Shown here one piece after another: positions 18,645-27,601 of a DNA stretch of 64,000 bases. This DNA is from Rummeliibacillus sp963792445 (lineage in GTDB: Bacteria; Bacillota; Bacilli; Bacillales_A; Planococcaceae), in contig CAWBWO010000008.1 of NCBI GenBank assembly GCA_963792445.1, forward strand, positions 1-64,000, written 5' to 3'. Under the pieces are notes generated by a model. The model was not told the origin of the DNA and searched no databases. It was given only the letters and a program-made list of their open reading frames with translations. Both the position numbers and the translations under genes were made by a program. The stretch's first letter is position 1. Each line of letters begins with the position of its first letter.

Positions 18645-18836
18645 ATGAAAATAGCCGAAATTGGTAATGTCATTGAATTTGGAGATGGTCTGCAAGGAAT
18701 TGTCGAAAAAGTCAATGAAAACTCTGTAATTGTTAATCTCACTTATATGGAAAACTTCAACCAATTAGATCTGGAGGAAAGAACAGTAGTAAATCATAAG
18801 CGCTATAAAATATTAGCAAATGTTGCTGAAAAATAG
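18645..18836 (+). CDS. ykvS: DUF2187 family protein YkvS
   Basis: A 63-residue beta-rich protein matching the YkvS/DUF2187 family (KIAEIGNVIEFGDGLQGIVE, then VNENSVIVNLTYMEN and RTVVNHKRYKI). The ATG at 18645 is preferred because GAGGAG lies 9 bases upstream; the ATG three codons earlier directly abuts that ribosome site. Function is unknown in the family, and a KOW-like small barrel is plausible. Confidence 0.8.
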   Translation: MKIAEIGNVIEFGDGLQGIVEKVNENSVIVNLTYMENFNQLDLEERTVVNHKRYKILANVAEK

Positions 18837-18925
18837 CGACAAAAACTTTCTTGTTCTACATAATTAATAACAAACTTTTACAACTTTTAATCATGACAGT
18901 TACTTAAATGTATTCAAATTTCGAA

Positions 18926-18966
18926 GGTAGCCATCCTCCACACATTGGGGAATGGCTATTTTTTTT
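18926..18966 (+). terminator. Terminator after ykvS
   Basis: A stem TAGCCAT/ATGGCTA extended inward by CCTCCA/TGGGG pairs (18928-18958) is followed by eight T. Confidence 0.8.
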
Positions 18967-19652
18967 AGACTAAGACATTTTCATGCGTATTTTTATAGTT
19001 GAAAATTGGCTATTCAACAAAATATATACTTGACCGTACATTTCGCTGCGGGAGAATGCTTTCCTCACTGTTTTCAGTCTAGGGTCCTTCTGTCCCTCTA
19101 ATGAGAGCACAGAAAAGCTATTTTATTTCTTATTGTGTTTAAGTTTGAAGTGGAATCGGTTACGCTTTCCTGCTGACGGGCGGTGAGTCTCATCGCCTCG
19201 TTGTGGGGCCTCACCTGTCTCGCTTTTCCTAGCTAGGAGCCTTCACCGATTCCACTTCAATACTATTTAGGATACTGATCTCCACCAAAAGTTTCCAGTT
19301 AAAATCTTATTAAAAATATTCTTTCATTCTTACTTTTTTTATTGGCTTTTCTCTCGCCTTATAGGATACTGTCTCTTACTTACACGGAGTAGCCCTACCT
19401 GCTTCATAAACAAGGTTCTAATTATTTAGCATATAACAATTTTTCATTTAATGTTCTTTTTTAACAAATCTTTGATTTATGAAGTTGATTCAACTATAAA
19501 AATTATAGAGAACTGTATGCTTCATAATATGGTTTATAATTTCATGATAGCACTTAACATTTATATTCCTATTATTACCATTCAGATCAACTTCTTAAAC
19601 ACTAAGGCTGTGACATATATTATATTTGATGAAAAAGTATGTATACCTTTTA
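18967..19652. other. Long non-coding interval containing a dispersed repeat
   Basis: No supported gene is present. The left half holds one copy of the TTGAAGTGGA palindromic repeat and its flanks (about 19030-19405). The right half is A/T-rich; the only frame (19451-19690) has no ribosome site and runs into the terminator of the MarR gene. Confidence 0.7.
19030..19405. repeat. Dispersed repeat family A, copy 1 (core palindrome 19145-19260)
   Basis: The core is bounded by a perfect 16-base inverted repeat (TTGAAGTGGAATCGGT at 19145-19160, its complement at 19245-19260) enclosing GC-richer sequence. Flanking sequence on both sides, such as TAGGGTCCTT on the left and ATCTCCA-CAAAAGTT-CCAG on the right, recurs at the 27.8 kb copy. 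Related elements occur at 27.8 and 45.5 kb in this window. It is non-coding. Confidence 0.75.
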
Positions 19653-19692
19653 AATTAAAACGAGTGATGAAATTCCATCACTCGTTTTAATT
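19653..19692 (-). terminator. Intrinsic terminator after the MarR gene
   Basis: A perfect 17-bp stem (19653-19669 with 19676-19692) with a 6-base loop sits next to the MarR stop codon. Confidence 0.92.
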
Positions 19693-19700
19693 GGCTTGAT

Positions 19701-20147
19701 TTAATATGATAAGTCTTTTATTGAAAGACCTAATTTCTTCAGTAGTTCTATAGCTTGTTCTTTCTCTTCAGGAGATAAAGCATTTGTTAACTCATGAAGT
19801 TGCTGTTCATGTTTTGGAAAAAGCTCGTCCATAAAAGCAGTGCCTTCTTCTGTTATTTCTGCATATGTAATACGTCTATCTGATGGGCAAGAAATTCTTG
19901 AAATAAGCTTGCGTTTCTCTAGTTTATCGATTACATAAGTTATAGATCCACTTGCTAATAAAATTTTATTGCCAATTTTTTGAAGGGGTTGGCGACCTTT
20001 ATGATAAAGTAGTTCCAATACTGCAAATTCGGTTGGATTTAATCCATTTTCTTGGAAGAACTGATTTGTACATTCATTAATCGCTTTATTTGCTCTAGAA
20101 AGTACTATAAACAATTTTAGCGATTGTTTCACTTCTTCTATTGCCAT
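19701..20147 (-). CDS. MarR-family transcriptional regulator (MhqR-like)
   Basis: A 148-residue winged-helix protein: LNPTEFAVLELLYHKG, the recognition region ILLASGSITYVIDKLEKRKLI and the wing SCPSDRRITYAEITEEG. Next to a PAS histidine kinase it recalls the B. subtilis mhqR-kinD pair; MhqR senses quinones and represses mhq operons. ATG 20147 is chosen because AGAGG lies 9 bases upstream. A palindrome GTCTT-N5-AAGAC 24-38 bases upstream of the start may be an autoregulatory operator. Assignment to MhqR itself is inference. Confidence 0.8.
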   Translation of the reverse strand: MAIEEVKQSLKLFIVLSRANKAINECTNQFFQENGLNPTEFAVLELLYHKGRQPLQKIGNKILLASGSITYVIDKLEKRKLISRISCPSDRRITYAEITEEGTAFMDELFPKHEQQLHELTNALSPEEKEQAIELLKKLGLSIKDLSY

Positions 20148-20170
20148 TCTATTCATCCTCTATATCGATT

Positions 20171-20185
20171 GTCTTGATTTAAGAC
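20171..20185. promoter_or_regulatory. Candidate operator of the MarR regulator
   Basis: GTCTTGATTTAAGAC is a perfect palindrome with 5-base arms just upstream of the MarR start codon, and it sits inside a wider ATATCG/CGATAT inverted pair. MarR proteins usually bind such palindromes in their own promoter. Confidence 0.45.
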
Positions 20186-20235
20186 TATTATAGCGATATG
20201 ACAGAAGATTTGTCAAAACGTGTCCTTATAATCCT

Positions 20236-21714
20236 TTAAACTGGATACAAGAAATTACGTTGCATTTCTAATTGCGAAATATTCATAGGAATATTCTCTT
20301 CTGTTATTTGATTTATTTGATTTTTTTTCACTACTAAGGGAATAGTCAACTCAAAAGTTGTACCTTCTCCGATTTTGCTTGATACGATAATTTTCCCGCC
20401 ATGTTCTTCAACCGTTTTACTAACAAATGGCAATCCTAATCCAGTTCCTTCTTCCTTTGTAGTATAGAACGGAAGGAAAATATCTTGAAGTTGTCGTTCT
20501 GACATACCTGACCCATTATCTTTAATTGCTAGCGTTACACGATCATAATAATCCACATTCTGTTTAATTATGATATTACCACCTGATGGCAATACTTCAA
20601 TTGCATTTTTGAATAAATTAATCAGTACTTGCTTTAACTTATTCTTGTTTCCTAAAATATTATCTTCTTGGAAAATTTCTTTTTCAAAGATCATTTGAAC
20701 GTTTTGTATTAATGCTTGTGGTTGCATTAACTCAATTGTCTCCTCAACAAGTTCACCAATTGAGAGAACACTCATTTCATATTCACCAGGTTTTGAAAGA
20801 CTTAGAAACTCATTCACAATACTTTCAATTCTCTTGATTTCACTGTCGATAACTGACAAATAGTGCCTATTTTCGTCAGTTGCAGTCATTTTCATCAAAT
20901 CGGTAAAACCTTTTAGAGATGTCATAGGATTCTTAATCTCATGAGCAATACTTGCTGCCATTTCACCAACCATTTGTAGCGTTTGTTGATGTTCAATTTG
21001 TTTTAATAACATTGCCTTTTCTGTTTCATCACGTAAAATAATTAAATGGATATCTGATAAACAATCATAGTTGCACATAATATGAACATATCGAATCCCT
21101 TCTTTTGTCGGGACTTGTATTGTCACATCTGCAGTACTTGTCTCTTTTAACTTTCTAAAGAAAGTTTGCATTTTACTTCTATCTTTAGGGAATAATGACA
21201 TTAGAACAGTCGAATATTGTCCAATTAAACCTTTACTAGGAATATTAAGTAGTTTTTCTGCCATTTCATTTATTTCTAAAATTTTCCCATGAGAATCTGC
21301 TAAAACAAGACCATTTCCTGGTTGATCAAAAACACTTTTATATTTTTTTTCAATATCATAGTGTTTCTCAATTTTAGAATGGGCTTTTGAGTAATGAAAA
21401 CATAATAAAACCCAATCGTATACATCTGAATAATAACCGGTAACTTCCATATCCTCAATTTTGTAATATAAAGTATCAATCGACATTTTCTCAGATACAT
21501 ACGAATGATTTTTAGTATTTTCAAAAATTTCCATCCAAGATTTGTGGGATTCTGTATTAAACCAACCACTAAAATTAACATCTTCTTCGATTTGTAATAG
21601 ATTTTGAGCTAATTCATTTGCGTGCAAAACATGGTATCTATGATCGACAATTATTATGGGTTCTTCACATTCTTGAAACGAAAAGTCAAAAACTTGAAAA
21701 ATTTCTTTAGTCAT
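20236..21714 (-). CDS. Soluble PAS-domain sensor histidine kinase (sporulation-kinase type)
   Basis: From ATG 21714 (GGTGAG 6 bases upstream) the product is 492 residues with no membrane helix. It has two PAS-like domains (about 5-110 and 125-235), the HisKA phospho-acceptor at about His258 (SIAHEIKNPMTSLKGF), and a HATPase_c domain with N box NLFKNAIEVLPSGG, G1 DNGSGMS and G2 GTGLGLPF. The architecture resembles the Kin kinases that feed the Spo0F-Spo0B-Spo0A phosphorelay. No response regulator is adjacent, as is usual for phosphorelay kinases. The exact Kin orthologue cannot be fixed. Confidence 0.85.
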   Translation of the reverse strand: MTKEIFQVFDFSFQECEEPIIIVDHRYHVLHANELAQNLLQIEEDVNFSGWFNTESHKSWMEIFENTKNHSYVSEKMSIDTLYYKIEDMEVTGYYSDVYDWVLLCFHYSKAHSKIEKHYDIEKKYKSVFDQPGNGLVLADSHGKILEINEMAEKLLNIPSKGLIGQYSTVLMSLFPKDRSKMQTFFRKLKETSTADVTIQVPTKEGIRYVHIMCNYDCLSDIHLIILRDETEKAMLLKQIEHQQTLQMVGEMAASIAHEIKNPMTSLKGFTDLMKMTATDENRHYLSVIDSEIKRIESIVNEFLSLSKPGEYEMSVLSIGELVEETIELMQPQALIQNVQMIFEKEIFQEDNILGNKNKLKQVLINLFKNAIEVLPSGGNIIIKQNVDYYDRVTLAIKDNGSGMSERQLQDIFLPFYTTKEEGTGLGLPFVSKTVEEHGGKIIVSSKIGEGTTFELTIPLVVKKNQINQITEENIPMNISQLEMQRNFLYPV

Positions 21715-22026
21715 TAGATACTCACCAAGCCCTTCTTTTTTTATAAATATATGAATCTTGTCCAAAAACTATGACAATTCTTTTTTTATTATATAAAATA
21801 TAATATTAGTAAAACGTAGTACCACCTATACTAATATTCAGATTATTCCATAAATTATAATTACTTTAAATAGGTATTTATACTTATATTAATACAATAT
21901 TTTACTTGCTCCTAACTATCATTCTAATAGTTCCGTGTAAAATATTCAAGAAATTCCCACAATCTCTTTATACTAAACTGAAGTACACTTTGTAAGGAGC
22001 ATATAAAAATTAAAAGGAGTTTTTAC

Positions 22027-23775
22027 ATGAACATCGTTCTTGCTACACTAAATGCTAAATATATTCATACGAATCTTGCAATTCGGTATTTAAAATCCTA
22101 TGCAAATCCTGAATTCAACCCTATTCTTGCTGAATTTACTATAAAAGATCCGTCGTTTAATATTGTGTCTGACCTTTATCAAAAAAAGCCGGAAATTCTC
22201 GGATTCAGTTGTTACATTTGGAATATTGAAGAAACGATTCGTGTCATACGGATGTTCAAAAAGGTGAGTCCAAATACGAAAATTATCTTAGGTGGCCCTG
22301 AAGTATCCTATGATGTTCACGTATGGTTAAAACAAATTAAAGAAATTGATTACATCATTATGGGAGAAGGTGAATTTTCCTTTAAGCAATTACTTCATTA
22401 TTTACACGGTAATGTTTCATTAGAAGATGTACCAGGTATTGCTTACTTGAAAAATAGCAATGTTACAATTCATCCTGCAGCACCTAAAATTGACTTACGC
22501 GAAATGGCTAGTCCATTCCGCTTTGAAGAGGATATGCCACAAATTCCAAACAGAATTGCTTATATTGAAACAAGTCGTGGATGCCCATTTAATTGTCAAT
22601 TTTGTCTTTCTTCCATTGAAGTAGGCGTACGCTATTTTAACAGAGAGAAAATTAAAGAAGATATTCGATATTTAATGAACCATGGAGTACGTACGGTAAA
22701 ATTCGTTGACCGAACATTTAATATTAGTAGAAGTTATGCCATGGAAATGTTCCAATTTTTAATAGATGAACATATTCCTGGCGTTGTATTCCAATTTGAA
22801 ATTACCGCTGATATTATGCGTCCTGAAGTCATACAGTTTTTGAACGAAAATGCTCCGAAGGGTTTATTCCGTTTTGAAATTGGCGTCCAATCAACAAATG
22901 ATTTAACAAATGATTTAGTTAAACGTCGCCAAAATTTCACGAAGCTTTCTCGAACCGTAAATATGGTGAAAGAAGGGGGCAAAATTGATCAACATTTGGA
23001 TTTAATTGCCGGATTGCCTGAAGAGGATTATATGAGTTTTCGTAAAACATTTAATGATGTCTTTGCAATGCGTCCAGAAGAACTTCAACTAGGTTTTTTA
23101 AAGTTATTACGAGGAACTGGCCTAAGAATACAAGCAAAACAATATGGATACCAATATATTGATATGGCACCATACGAAATATTCGCTAATAATGTACTGT
23201 CGTTTGATGATATTCTACATATTAAACAAACGGAGGATATTTTAGAAAAATATTGGAATGATCATCGCATGGATCAAACGATTGAGTTTTTGGTAACTAA
23301 CGTATTTACTACTCCATTCGACTTTTTCCAAGAGTTTGGAACATATTGGGACAACCAAGGTTGGTCACATATCGGTCATCAATTAGAAAACTTATTTACG
23401 CGATTGCTAGAGTTTTTAGAACAACGCGGAAATGTCCCTCTTGAAATCGTAACCAATTTAATGCAGTTGGACTATCTGGAATCACAACAATTCCAGCCAC
23501 GTAAAATTTGGTGGGAAAACCGAACTCAAGAAGTGACATCGAAAATCATATTCAAAGCATTACGAGAAAATCCAGAAATAGCAGGTCAAGAATTTGCTAA
23601 CATGAATCTTTCCGAAAAAGACTTATACAAACATACATTACTAACACCATTCACAATTGACTATGAAGCATATATAAACGGTGAAATCAAAGAGCAAAAA
23701 GGCTACTTACTAACATTTTTCCGTAAAAACCAATCACCATACTTCGCAACAATTGATGAATCTCAACTAGCATAG
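22027..23775 (+). CDS. B12-binding domain radical SAM protein
   Basis: A 582-residue enzyme with an N-terminal cobalamin-binding-like Rossmann domain (residues 1-150, GFSCYIWNIEETIRVIRMFK, IILGGPEVSYD) and a radical SAM core with the 4Fe-4S motif C186-x3-C190-x2-C193 in SRGCPFNCQFCLSS. A C-terminal region (about 380-570) resembles the DUF4080 extension. It is monocistronic behind a good AAAGGAG site. The family contains methyltransferases and other B12-dependent enzymes; the substrate is unknown. A DxHxxG cobalamin motif is not evident, so cofactor use is uncertain. Confidence 0.87.
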   Translation: MNIVLATLNAKYIHTNLAIRYLKSYANPEFNPILAEFTIKDPSFNIVSDLYQKKPEILGFSCYIWNIEETIRVIRMFKKVSPNTKIILGGPEVSYDVHVWLKQIKEIDYIIMGEGEFSFKQLLHYLHGNVSLEDVPGIAYLKNSNVTIHPAAPKIDLREMASPFRFEEDMPQIPNRIAYIETSRGCPFNCQFCLSSIEVGVRYFNREKIKEDIRYLMNHGVRTVKFVDRTFNISRSYAMEMFQFLIDEHIPGVVFQFEITADIMRPEVIQFLNENAPKGLFRFEIGVQSTNDLTNDLVKRRQNFTKLSRTVNMVKEGGKIDQHLDLIAGLPEEDYMSFRKTFNDVFAMRPEELQLGFLKLLRGTGLRIQAKQYGYQYIDMAPYEIFANNVLSFDDILHIKQTEDILEKYWNDHRMDQTIEFLVTNVFTTPFDFFQEFGTYWDNQGWSHIGHQLENLFTRLLEFLEQRGNVPLEIVTNLMQLDYLESQQFQPRKIWWENRTQEVTSKIIFKALRENPEIAGQEFANMNLSEKDLYKHTLLTPFTIDYEAYINGEIKEQKGYLLTFFRKNQSPYFATIDESQLA

Positions 23776-23801
23776 ATTTAACTGTTTTTCCATCAATAAT
23801 A

Positions 23802-23852
23802 AAAAAGGAATCTCGAGTGAGTTTAACACGCTCATGTGAGATTCCCTTTTTA
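23802..23852. terminator. Bidirectional terminator between the radical SAM gene and ktrD
   Basis: A stem AAAAAGGAATCTC/GAGATTCCCTTTTT with inner GTGAG/CTCA pairing is flanked by A and T runs between convergent genes. Confidence 0.85.
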
Positions 23853-23868
23853 ATTCTGTATTGTTTAG

Positions 23869-25218
23869 TTAACCAACGATTACCCTTTCTTTTGGATAAT
23901 GATAATTCGTTTTTTGAGCTTTCCCACCAATTGAATAAAGGAAAGAAATAATTCCTACTCGCCCGATAAACATTAGTACCATCATAACAACTTTACCAAA
24001 TGCTGATAAATGCTCCGTTAACCCTAAAGACATTCCAACTGTCCCGAAAGCAGAAGTTATTTCAAAAACAATTTGCATTAGACTTGCATTTTTTTCTGAT
24101 AAAGTTAAGATCATCGTTGCTAGAACTACCATGAAAATGGATAAAATAATAACAACATAAGAGCGGTATACATCCACTGTATGAATTTCGCGATGGAAAA
24201 TTTGAATTTCTGTTTTATTTCTTGCAAAGTTGATTAAAAATAAAATGGCAACTGCAAACGTTGTCGTACGAATACCACCACCAACAGAATTTGGTGAAGC
24301 TCCAATAAACATTAGAAGACTCAATAGAATGTCTGTCGCTTCATTAAATTTTGTGATATCTATTGTTATGAATCCTGATGACCTTGAAGAAACAGAATGG
24401 AACATGGCTGTAAACAATGCTTCATGCCAGCTCATTCCTTTAAACGAATGAAATGATTCTAATAGTAAGATTCCGATTGTGCCGACAACAAATAATATAG
24501 CGTAAGTTGACGTTGTTATTTTCGTAAAGAGAGAAAATTTAAAATTTCTGTCCTTATTTAAGAGGAATCTTTTCACTTCAATCAATACAGGAAAGCCAAT
24601 CGTCCCAAGTACCATCATGATCATATTAATCAATTGAACGAAATAATCATGATGGAAAGGAACAAGTGAGCTCCCCGTAATATCAAAACCAGAATTGGTT
24701 GTAGCAGAAATCGCGGCAAATATGCCATTATAAAGAGCTTCTTTAAAAGAGTCAAAATACTGTATAAAATACAATGTTAAAATGGTTGCCCCAACAAATT
24801 CGATTGCAAAAAGTATTTTCATAATCTCTTTTATTAAATGCACAACACCTGACAAATTATACTGGTTATGGTCTACCATGATCAATTGTCTCTCACGTAA
24901 ACCAATTTTCTTTCCAAATAAGAGCCATGTAAAGGTTCCTAATGCCATAATACCTATAGCTCCAAGCTGCATGATTAAACACAGCATCACCATTCCAAAT
25001 GTAGTATAAGTCTCTTGAATATTTACAACGGTTAATCCCGTTACACTCACTGCACTTACTGCTGTAAATAAACTATCTAATAAGGATACATGTACACCAT
25101 CTCGATGTACCCCTGGTATGATTAATAGACAAAACGAAATAGCTATTGCGACAAAGTAATATAAGACGATCGCTTGGAATGGCGTTGAACGCTTATTTAT
25201 ATCTTTAGCAGTTCCCAT
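23869..25218 (-). CDS. ktrD: Ktr/Trk-type potassium uptake channel subunit (KtrD-like)
   Basis: A 449-residue polytopic protein of the TrkH/KtrB superfamily with four repeated membrane-pore-membrane units. The selectivity-filter glycines are visible in SVTGLTVVN, TNSGFDITG, SSRSSGFITID and FGTVGMSLGL. No gating KtrA/KtrC gene is adjacent, matching B. subtilis ktrD (ykrM), which lies apart from ktrC. It imports K+ with Na+ dependence. No c-di-AMP riboswitch was recognised in its 280-base leader. Confidence 0.88.
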   Translation of the reverse strand: MGTAKDINKRSTPFQAIVLYYFVAIAISFCLLIIPGVHRDGVHVSLLDSLFTAVSAVSVTGLTVVNIQETYTTFGMVMLCLIMQLGAIGIMALGTFTWLLFGKKIGLRERQLIMVDHNQYNLSGVVHLIKEIMKILFAIEFVGATILTLYFIQYFDSFKEALYNGIFAAISATTNSGFDITGSSLVPFHHDYFVQLINMIMMVLGTIGFPVLIEVKRFLLNKDRNFKFSLFTKITTSTYAILFVVGTIGILLLESFHSFKGMSWHEALFTAMFHSVSSRSSGFITIDITKFNEATDILLSLLMFIGASPNSVGGGIRTTTFAVAILFLINFARNKTEIQIFHREIHTVDVYRSYVVIILSIFMVVLATMILTLSEKNASLMQIVFEITSAFGTVGMSLGLTEHLSAFGKVVMMVLMFIGRVGIISFLYSIGGKAQKTNYHYPKERVIVG

Positions 25219-25393
25219 AATATCGATCCTTTCAATCTTGAACCAAGATACAAACTATTGTAGATAAAAATGAAGAAAAAAGAAAGTGGCTACGATTGAC
25301 TTTACAATTTTCGCTTACAATAGCAATTCCCTAATTACATCAAAAAATGCCTTTCAAATTAAGTGTTCACCTAATCCGTACTTAAAAAAAGTA

Positions 25394-25449
25394 TAGAAAA
25401 AACGCCTAATTCGAAAAATTTTTCAGTTTTCGACTTTAGGCGTTTTCTA
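25394..25449 (-). terminator. Intrinsic terminator after the TerC-family gene
   Basis: A stem AGAAAAAACGCCTAA/TTTAGGCGTTTTCT with inner CGAAAA/TTTTCG lies 50 bases beyond the TerC stop codon. Confidence 0.82.
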
Positions 25450-25497
25450 TTCAAGGAGGTTCAACATTGAAAGTAGATATGATTCGTCTTTTGTTGA

Positions 25498-26283
25498 CTA
25501 TTCTTCTATTTCCTTGATGCCCTTTATATCTTCTTTTTTCTTACTTCGCACACTTGTGAAATAACCACCAAGTGCTATTAGTACAAGTACACTCCAGAAT
25601 ATACTTTTCCATAGCGCACTGTGTGGAAAGTGTTCATCTAGAATTCCTACCTTCGTATGCGCTAATGTCATGACAGTTAATTTTACACCTACCCAACCGA
25701 CAATTAAGAACGCTGCCGTTTCAAGCGATGGATATTGTTGTAAAATACGTACAAACCATTGCGCAGCAAATCGCATAATGATTAATCCAATAACTCCACC
25801 TAAGAACATCACCATAAATTGACCGCCATTGATCCCACCAATTTGGAAATTCCCTAATTCAGGTAAAGTAACAGCAAGTGCAACTGCCGCAAGCATTGAA
25901 TCAATTGCAAAGGCTAAATCTGCTAATTCTACTTTAAGTACGGTTGCCCAAAATCCTGAAGCTTTCTTTTCCTTTTGCACGGAGTCATCTTCTCCATTAT
26001 GCTTCTTCATATCATAAATATGCTTACAACTTATGAATAGTAAATACACTGCACCAATCGCCTGTACCCACCACCAGTTGACTAAAAAAGTTATTAAAAA
26101 CAGTGCTGCAAATCGTAATACAAATGCACCTACTAAACCATAAAACAATGCCTTTTTCTGTTGTATAGGTGGTAAATGTTTGACCATAACCGCCATAACT
26201 ACAGCATTATCTGCAGCTAATAACCCTTCTAAAACAATAAGTACCAGTAATACCCAACCATATTCCAAAATAATCGATTCCAT
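25498..26283 (-). CDS. ykoY: TerC-family manganese exporter (YkoY-like)
   Basis: A 261-residue integral membrane protein of the TerC family with about 7 helices. The intramembrane acidic motifs LAADNAVVMAVMV and VELADLAFAIDSMLAAVAL are characteristic. YkoY/MeeY-type proteins export or metallate with Mn2+. The ATG at 26283 follows AAAGGAGG; the frame extends further upstream but through the riboswitch terminator. Control by the yybP-ykoY riboswitch supports a manganese role. A B. subtilis paralogue (YceF) shares the fold, so the symbol rests on context. Confidence 0.9.
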   Translation of the reverse strand: MESIILEYGWVLLVLIVLEGLLAADNAVVMAVMVKHLPPIQQKKALFYGLVGAFVLRFAALFLITFLVNWWWVQAIGAVYLLFISCKHIYDMKKHNGEDDSVQKEKKASGFWATVLKVELADLAFAIDSMLAAVALAVTLPELGNFQIGGINGGQFMVMFLGGVIGLIIMRFAAQWFVRILQQYPSLETAAFLIVGWVGVKLTVMTLAHTKVGILDEHFPHSALWKSIFWSVLVLIALGGYFTSVRSKKKEDIKGIKEIEE

Positions 26284-26308
26284 CCAATTTCCTCCTTTTT
26301 TGCAAAAA

Positions 26309-26343
26309 ATAAAAGACCCTTGCCTATAAAAGGCAAAGGTCTC
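26309..26343 (-). terminator. Terminator in the riboswitch expression platform
   Basis: On the minus strand AGACCTTTGCC pairs with GGCAAGGGTCT around a 7-base loop and is followed by U4-A-U6. It lies between aptamer and start codon, so Mn2+ binding presumably decides read-through. Confidence 0.88.
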
Positions 26344-26344
26344 G

Positions 26345-26462
26345 CTTAGCAATTTTAAAAGTCATTTTGCTCTCATACCCGATGACAGTTAAGTCATGTA
26401 ATGACGACTATGAGTTAGGTTTCCCTATAGCTACTCCCCTTTGACAAAAGTGTCAAAAGTTT
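26345..26462 (-). ncRNA. yybP-ykoY manganese riboswitch
   Basis: The leader of the TerC-family gene contains the aptamer hallmarks on the minus strand: AAAGGGGAGTAGCT, then GGGAAACC, the GTCGTCATTAC helix and finally CATCGGGTATGAGAGC. This order is that of the yybP-ykoY class, which senses Mn2+. A terminator follows, consistent with transcriptional control switched on by Mn2+. The class often precedes this very gene family. The 5' hairpin TTTTGACA/TGTCAAA is an addition at the transcript start. Confidence 0.92.
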
Positions 26463-26480
26463 TTATTAGTTTGTAAACCT

Positions 26481-26509
26481 AGTATAACGAATAATTATCT
26501 TAAAGTAAA
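26481..26509 (-). promoter_or_regulatory. Promoter of the riboswitch-TerC transcript
   Basis: TTTACT (26509-26504) and TATACT (26486-26481) are separated by exactly 17 bases on the minus strand, placing the transcription start near 26473, just ahead of the aptamer. Confidence 0.65.
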
Positions 26510-26515
26510 CAATAA

Positions 26516-27601
26516 TTATTTAATTTCAATTTGATATTTCTGATCGTCTTTATGTGCTGTGTAATACTCAATCATCTTCGGAATTGTTTTGATAAAATCT
26601 GCACATTCAATTCCTGAATCTTTTAATAATGTAGATGCGATTGTCGTATCAAATGAAGCATTCCAAGTTAAATAATCAAGTGATTCATACTCTACGCCAA
26701 GTTTTTTGCGAACAGCATGTATTCCTAAAGATGCTTGTGCAACATTTAATGGAACGTGCCCTTTTGGAGATTTACCGGTCATTTCTTTTACAAAAGCACG
26801 GTATACTTCTTGTATTGGATGTGGATTTGGATCTGTTAAATGAATAGTGGCACCAACAGCTTCCGCTTTCTCACTTAAATAAAGTGATGCTTCAACAATA
26901 TAATCTACAGGTACTACATTAATTCTAGAAGAAGAATTACCTATATACGGTAGCATAGGAAGCTTTTTAAGTCGATCAATCAGATTCAAGAAAAAGTATG
27001 GACCATCGAATTTAATGGTCTCCCCTGTTTTTGAATCACCCCGAACAATTCCAGGCCTGATAATCGTAAGAGGTACACTACTTTTAAGTATATTAACTAA
27101 ATTTTCTGCTTCAAATTTCGTTTCTTCATAAAAGTTTTTGAATCCCTCAGGTCGTATTAGCTCTGTTTCTAGTAAGTTTCCTTCTCGAGTGCCTGCTACA
27201 TACGCTGTACTAAAATACATGTATCGTTTCAAATTTGGTAACTCTTCTACAAAGTGATTCACCATTTCTGTCCCATGCACATTTACTGTCCAAGCAATAG
27301 GTCTTGGTACTGCTAAATCATAAATCGCAGCCAAATGCCATACGACATCCACATGCTCTTGAAGGTAAATAGTTGTTTCATCACTTAAATCAAGCTGTGG
27401 TAATGTAATATCCCCTTCAATTAACACAATTTCTTTATCTGGAAATTGTGTTAGAATTGCTTTTTTCTCTTTTTCTGCCTTTTCAAATTGAGTAGCTAGA
27501 ACAATAGCATATATACGTTCATAATTATATTTTTTAAATGCTTCGCGAATAATTCTACTAGCTATAAATCCTGGAAAGCCTGTAAATAACGCTATTGTCA
27601 T
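26516..27601 (-). CDS. Extended short-chain dehydrogenase/reductase family protein
   Basis: A 361-residue NAD(P)-binding protein of the extended SDR type. The nucleotide motif is TGFPGFIASRII (residues 8-19), the active-site pair is FSTAYVAG and YEETKFEAEN (Y-x3-K), and RPGIVRGDSKTGE follows. It resembles the NAD-binding (male-sterility/thioester reductase-like) branch rather than sugar epimerases. No partner genes give the substrate. It is monocistronic, upstream of the riboswitch unit. Confidence 0.78.
   Translation of the reverse strand: MTIALFTGFPGFIASRIIREAFKKYNYERIYAIVLATQFEKAEKEKKAILTQFPDKEIVLIEGDITLPQLDLSDETTIYLQEHVDVVWHLAAIYDLAVPRPIAWTVNVHGTEMVNHFVEELPNLKRYMYFSTAYVAGTREGNLLETELIRPEGFKNFYEETKFEAENLVNILKSSVPLTIIRPGIVRGDSKTGETIKFDGPYFFLNLIDRLKKLPMLPYIGNSSSRINVVPVDYIVEASLYLSEKAEAVGATIHLTDPNPHPIQEVYRAFVKEMTGKSPKGHVPLNVAQASLGIHAVRKKLGVEYESLDYLTWNASFDTTIASTLLKDSGIECADFIKTIPKMIEYYTAHKDDQKYQIEIK

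Noticed and set aside
19451..19690. 79-codon plus-strand frame
   Set aside because: No ribosome site, A/T-driven composition, and it runs through the perfect terminator stem of the MarR gene.
25219..25497. c-di-AMP (ydaO-type) riboswitch ahead of ktrD
   Set aside because: The leader lacks the conserved core motifs of that class and the upstream half is the TerC terminator.
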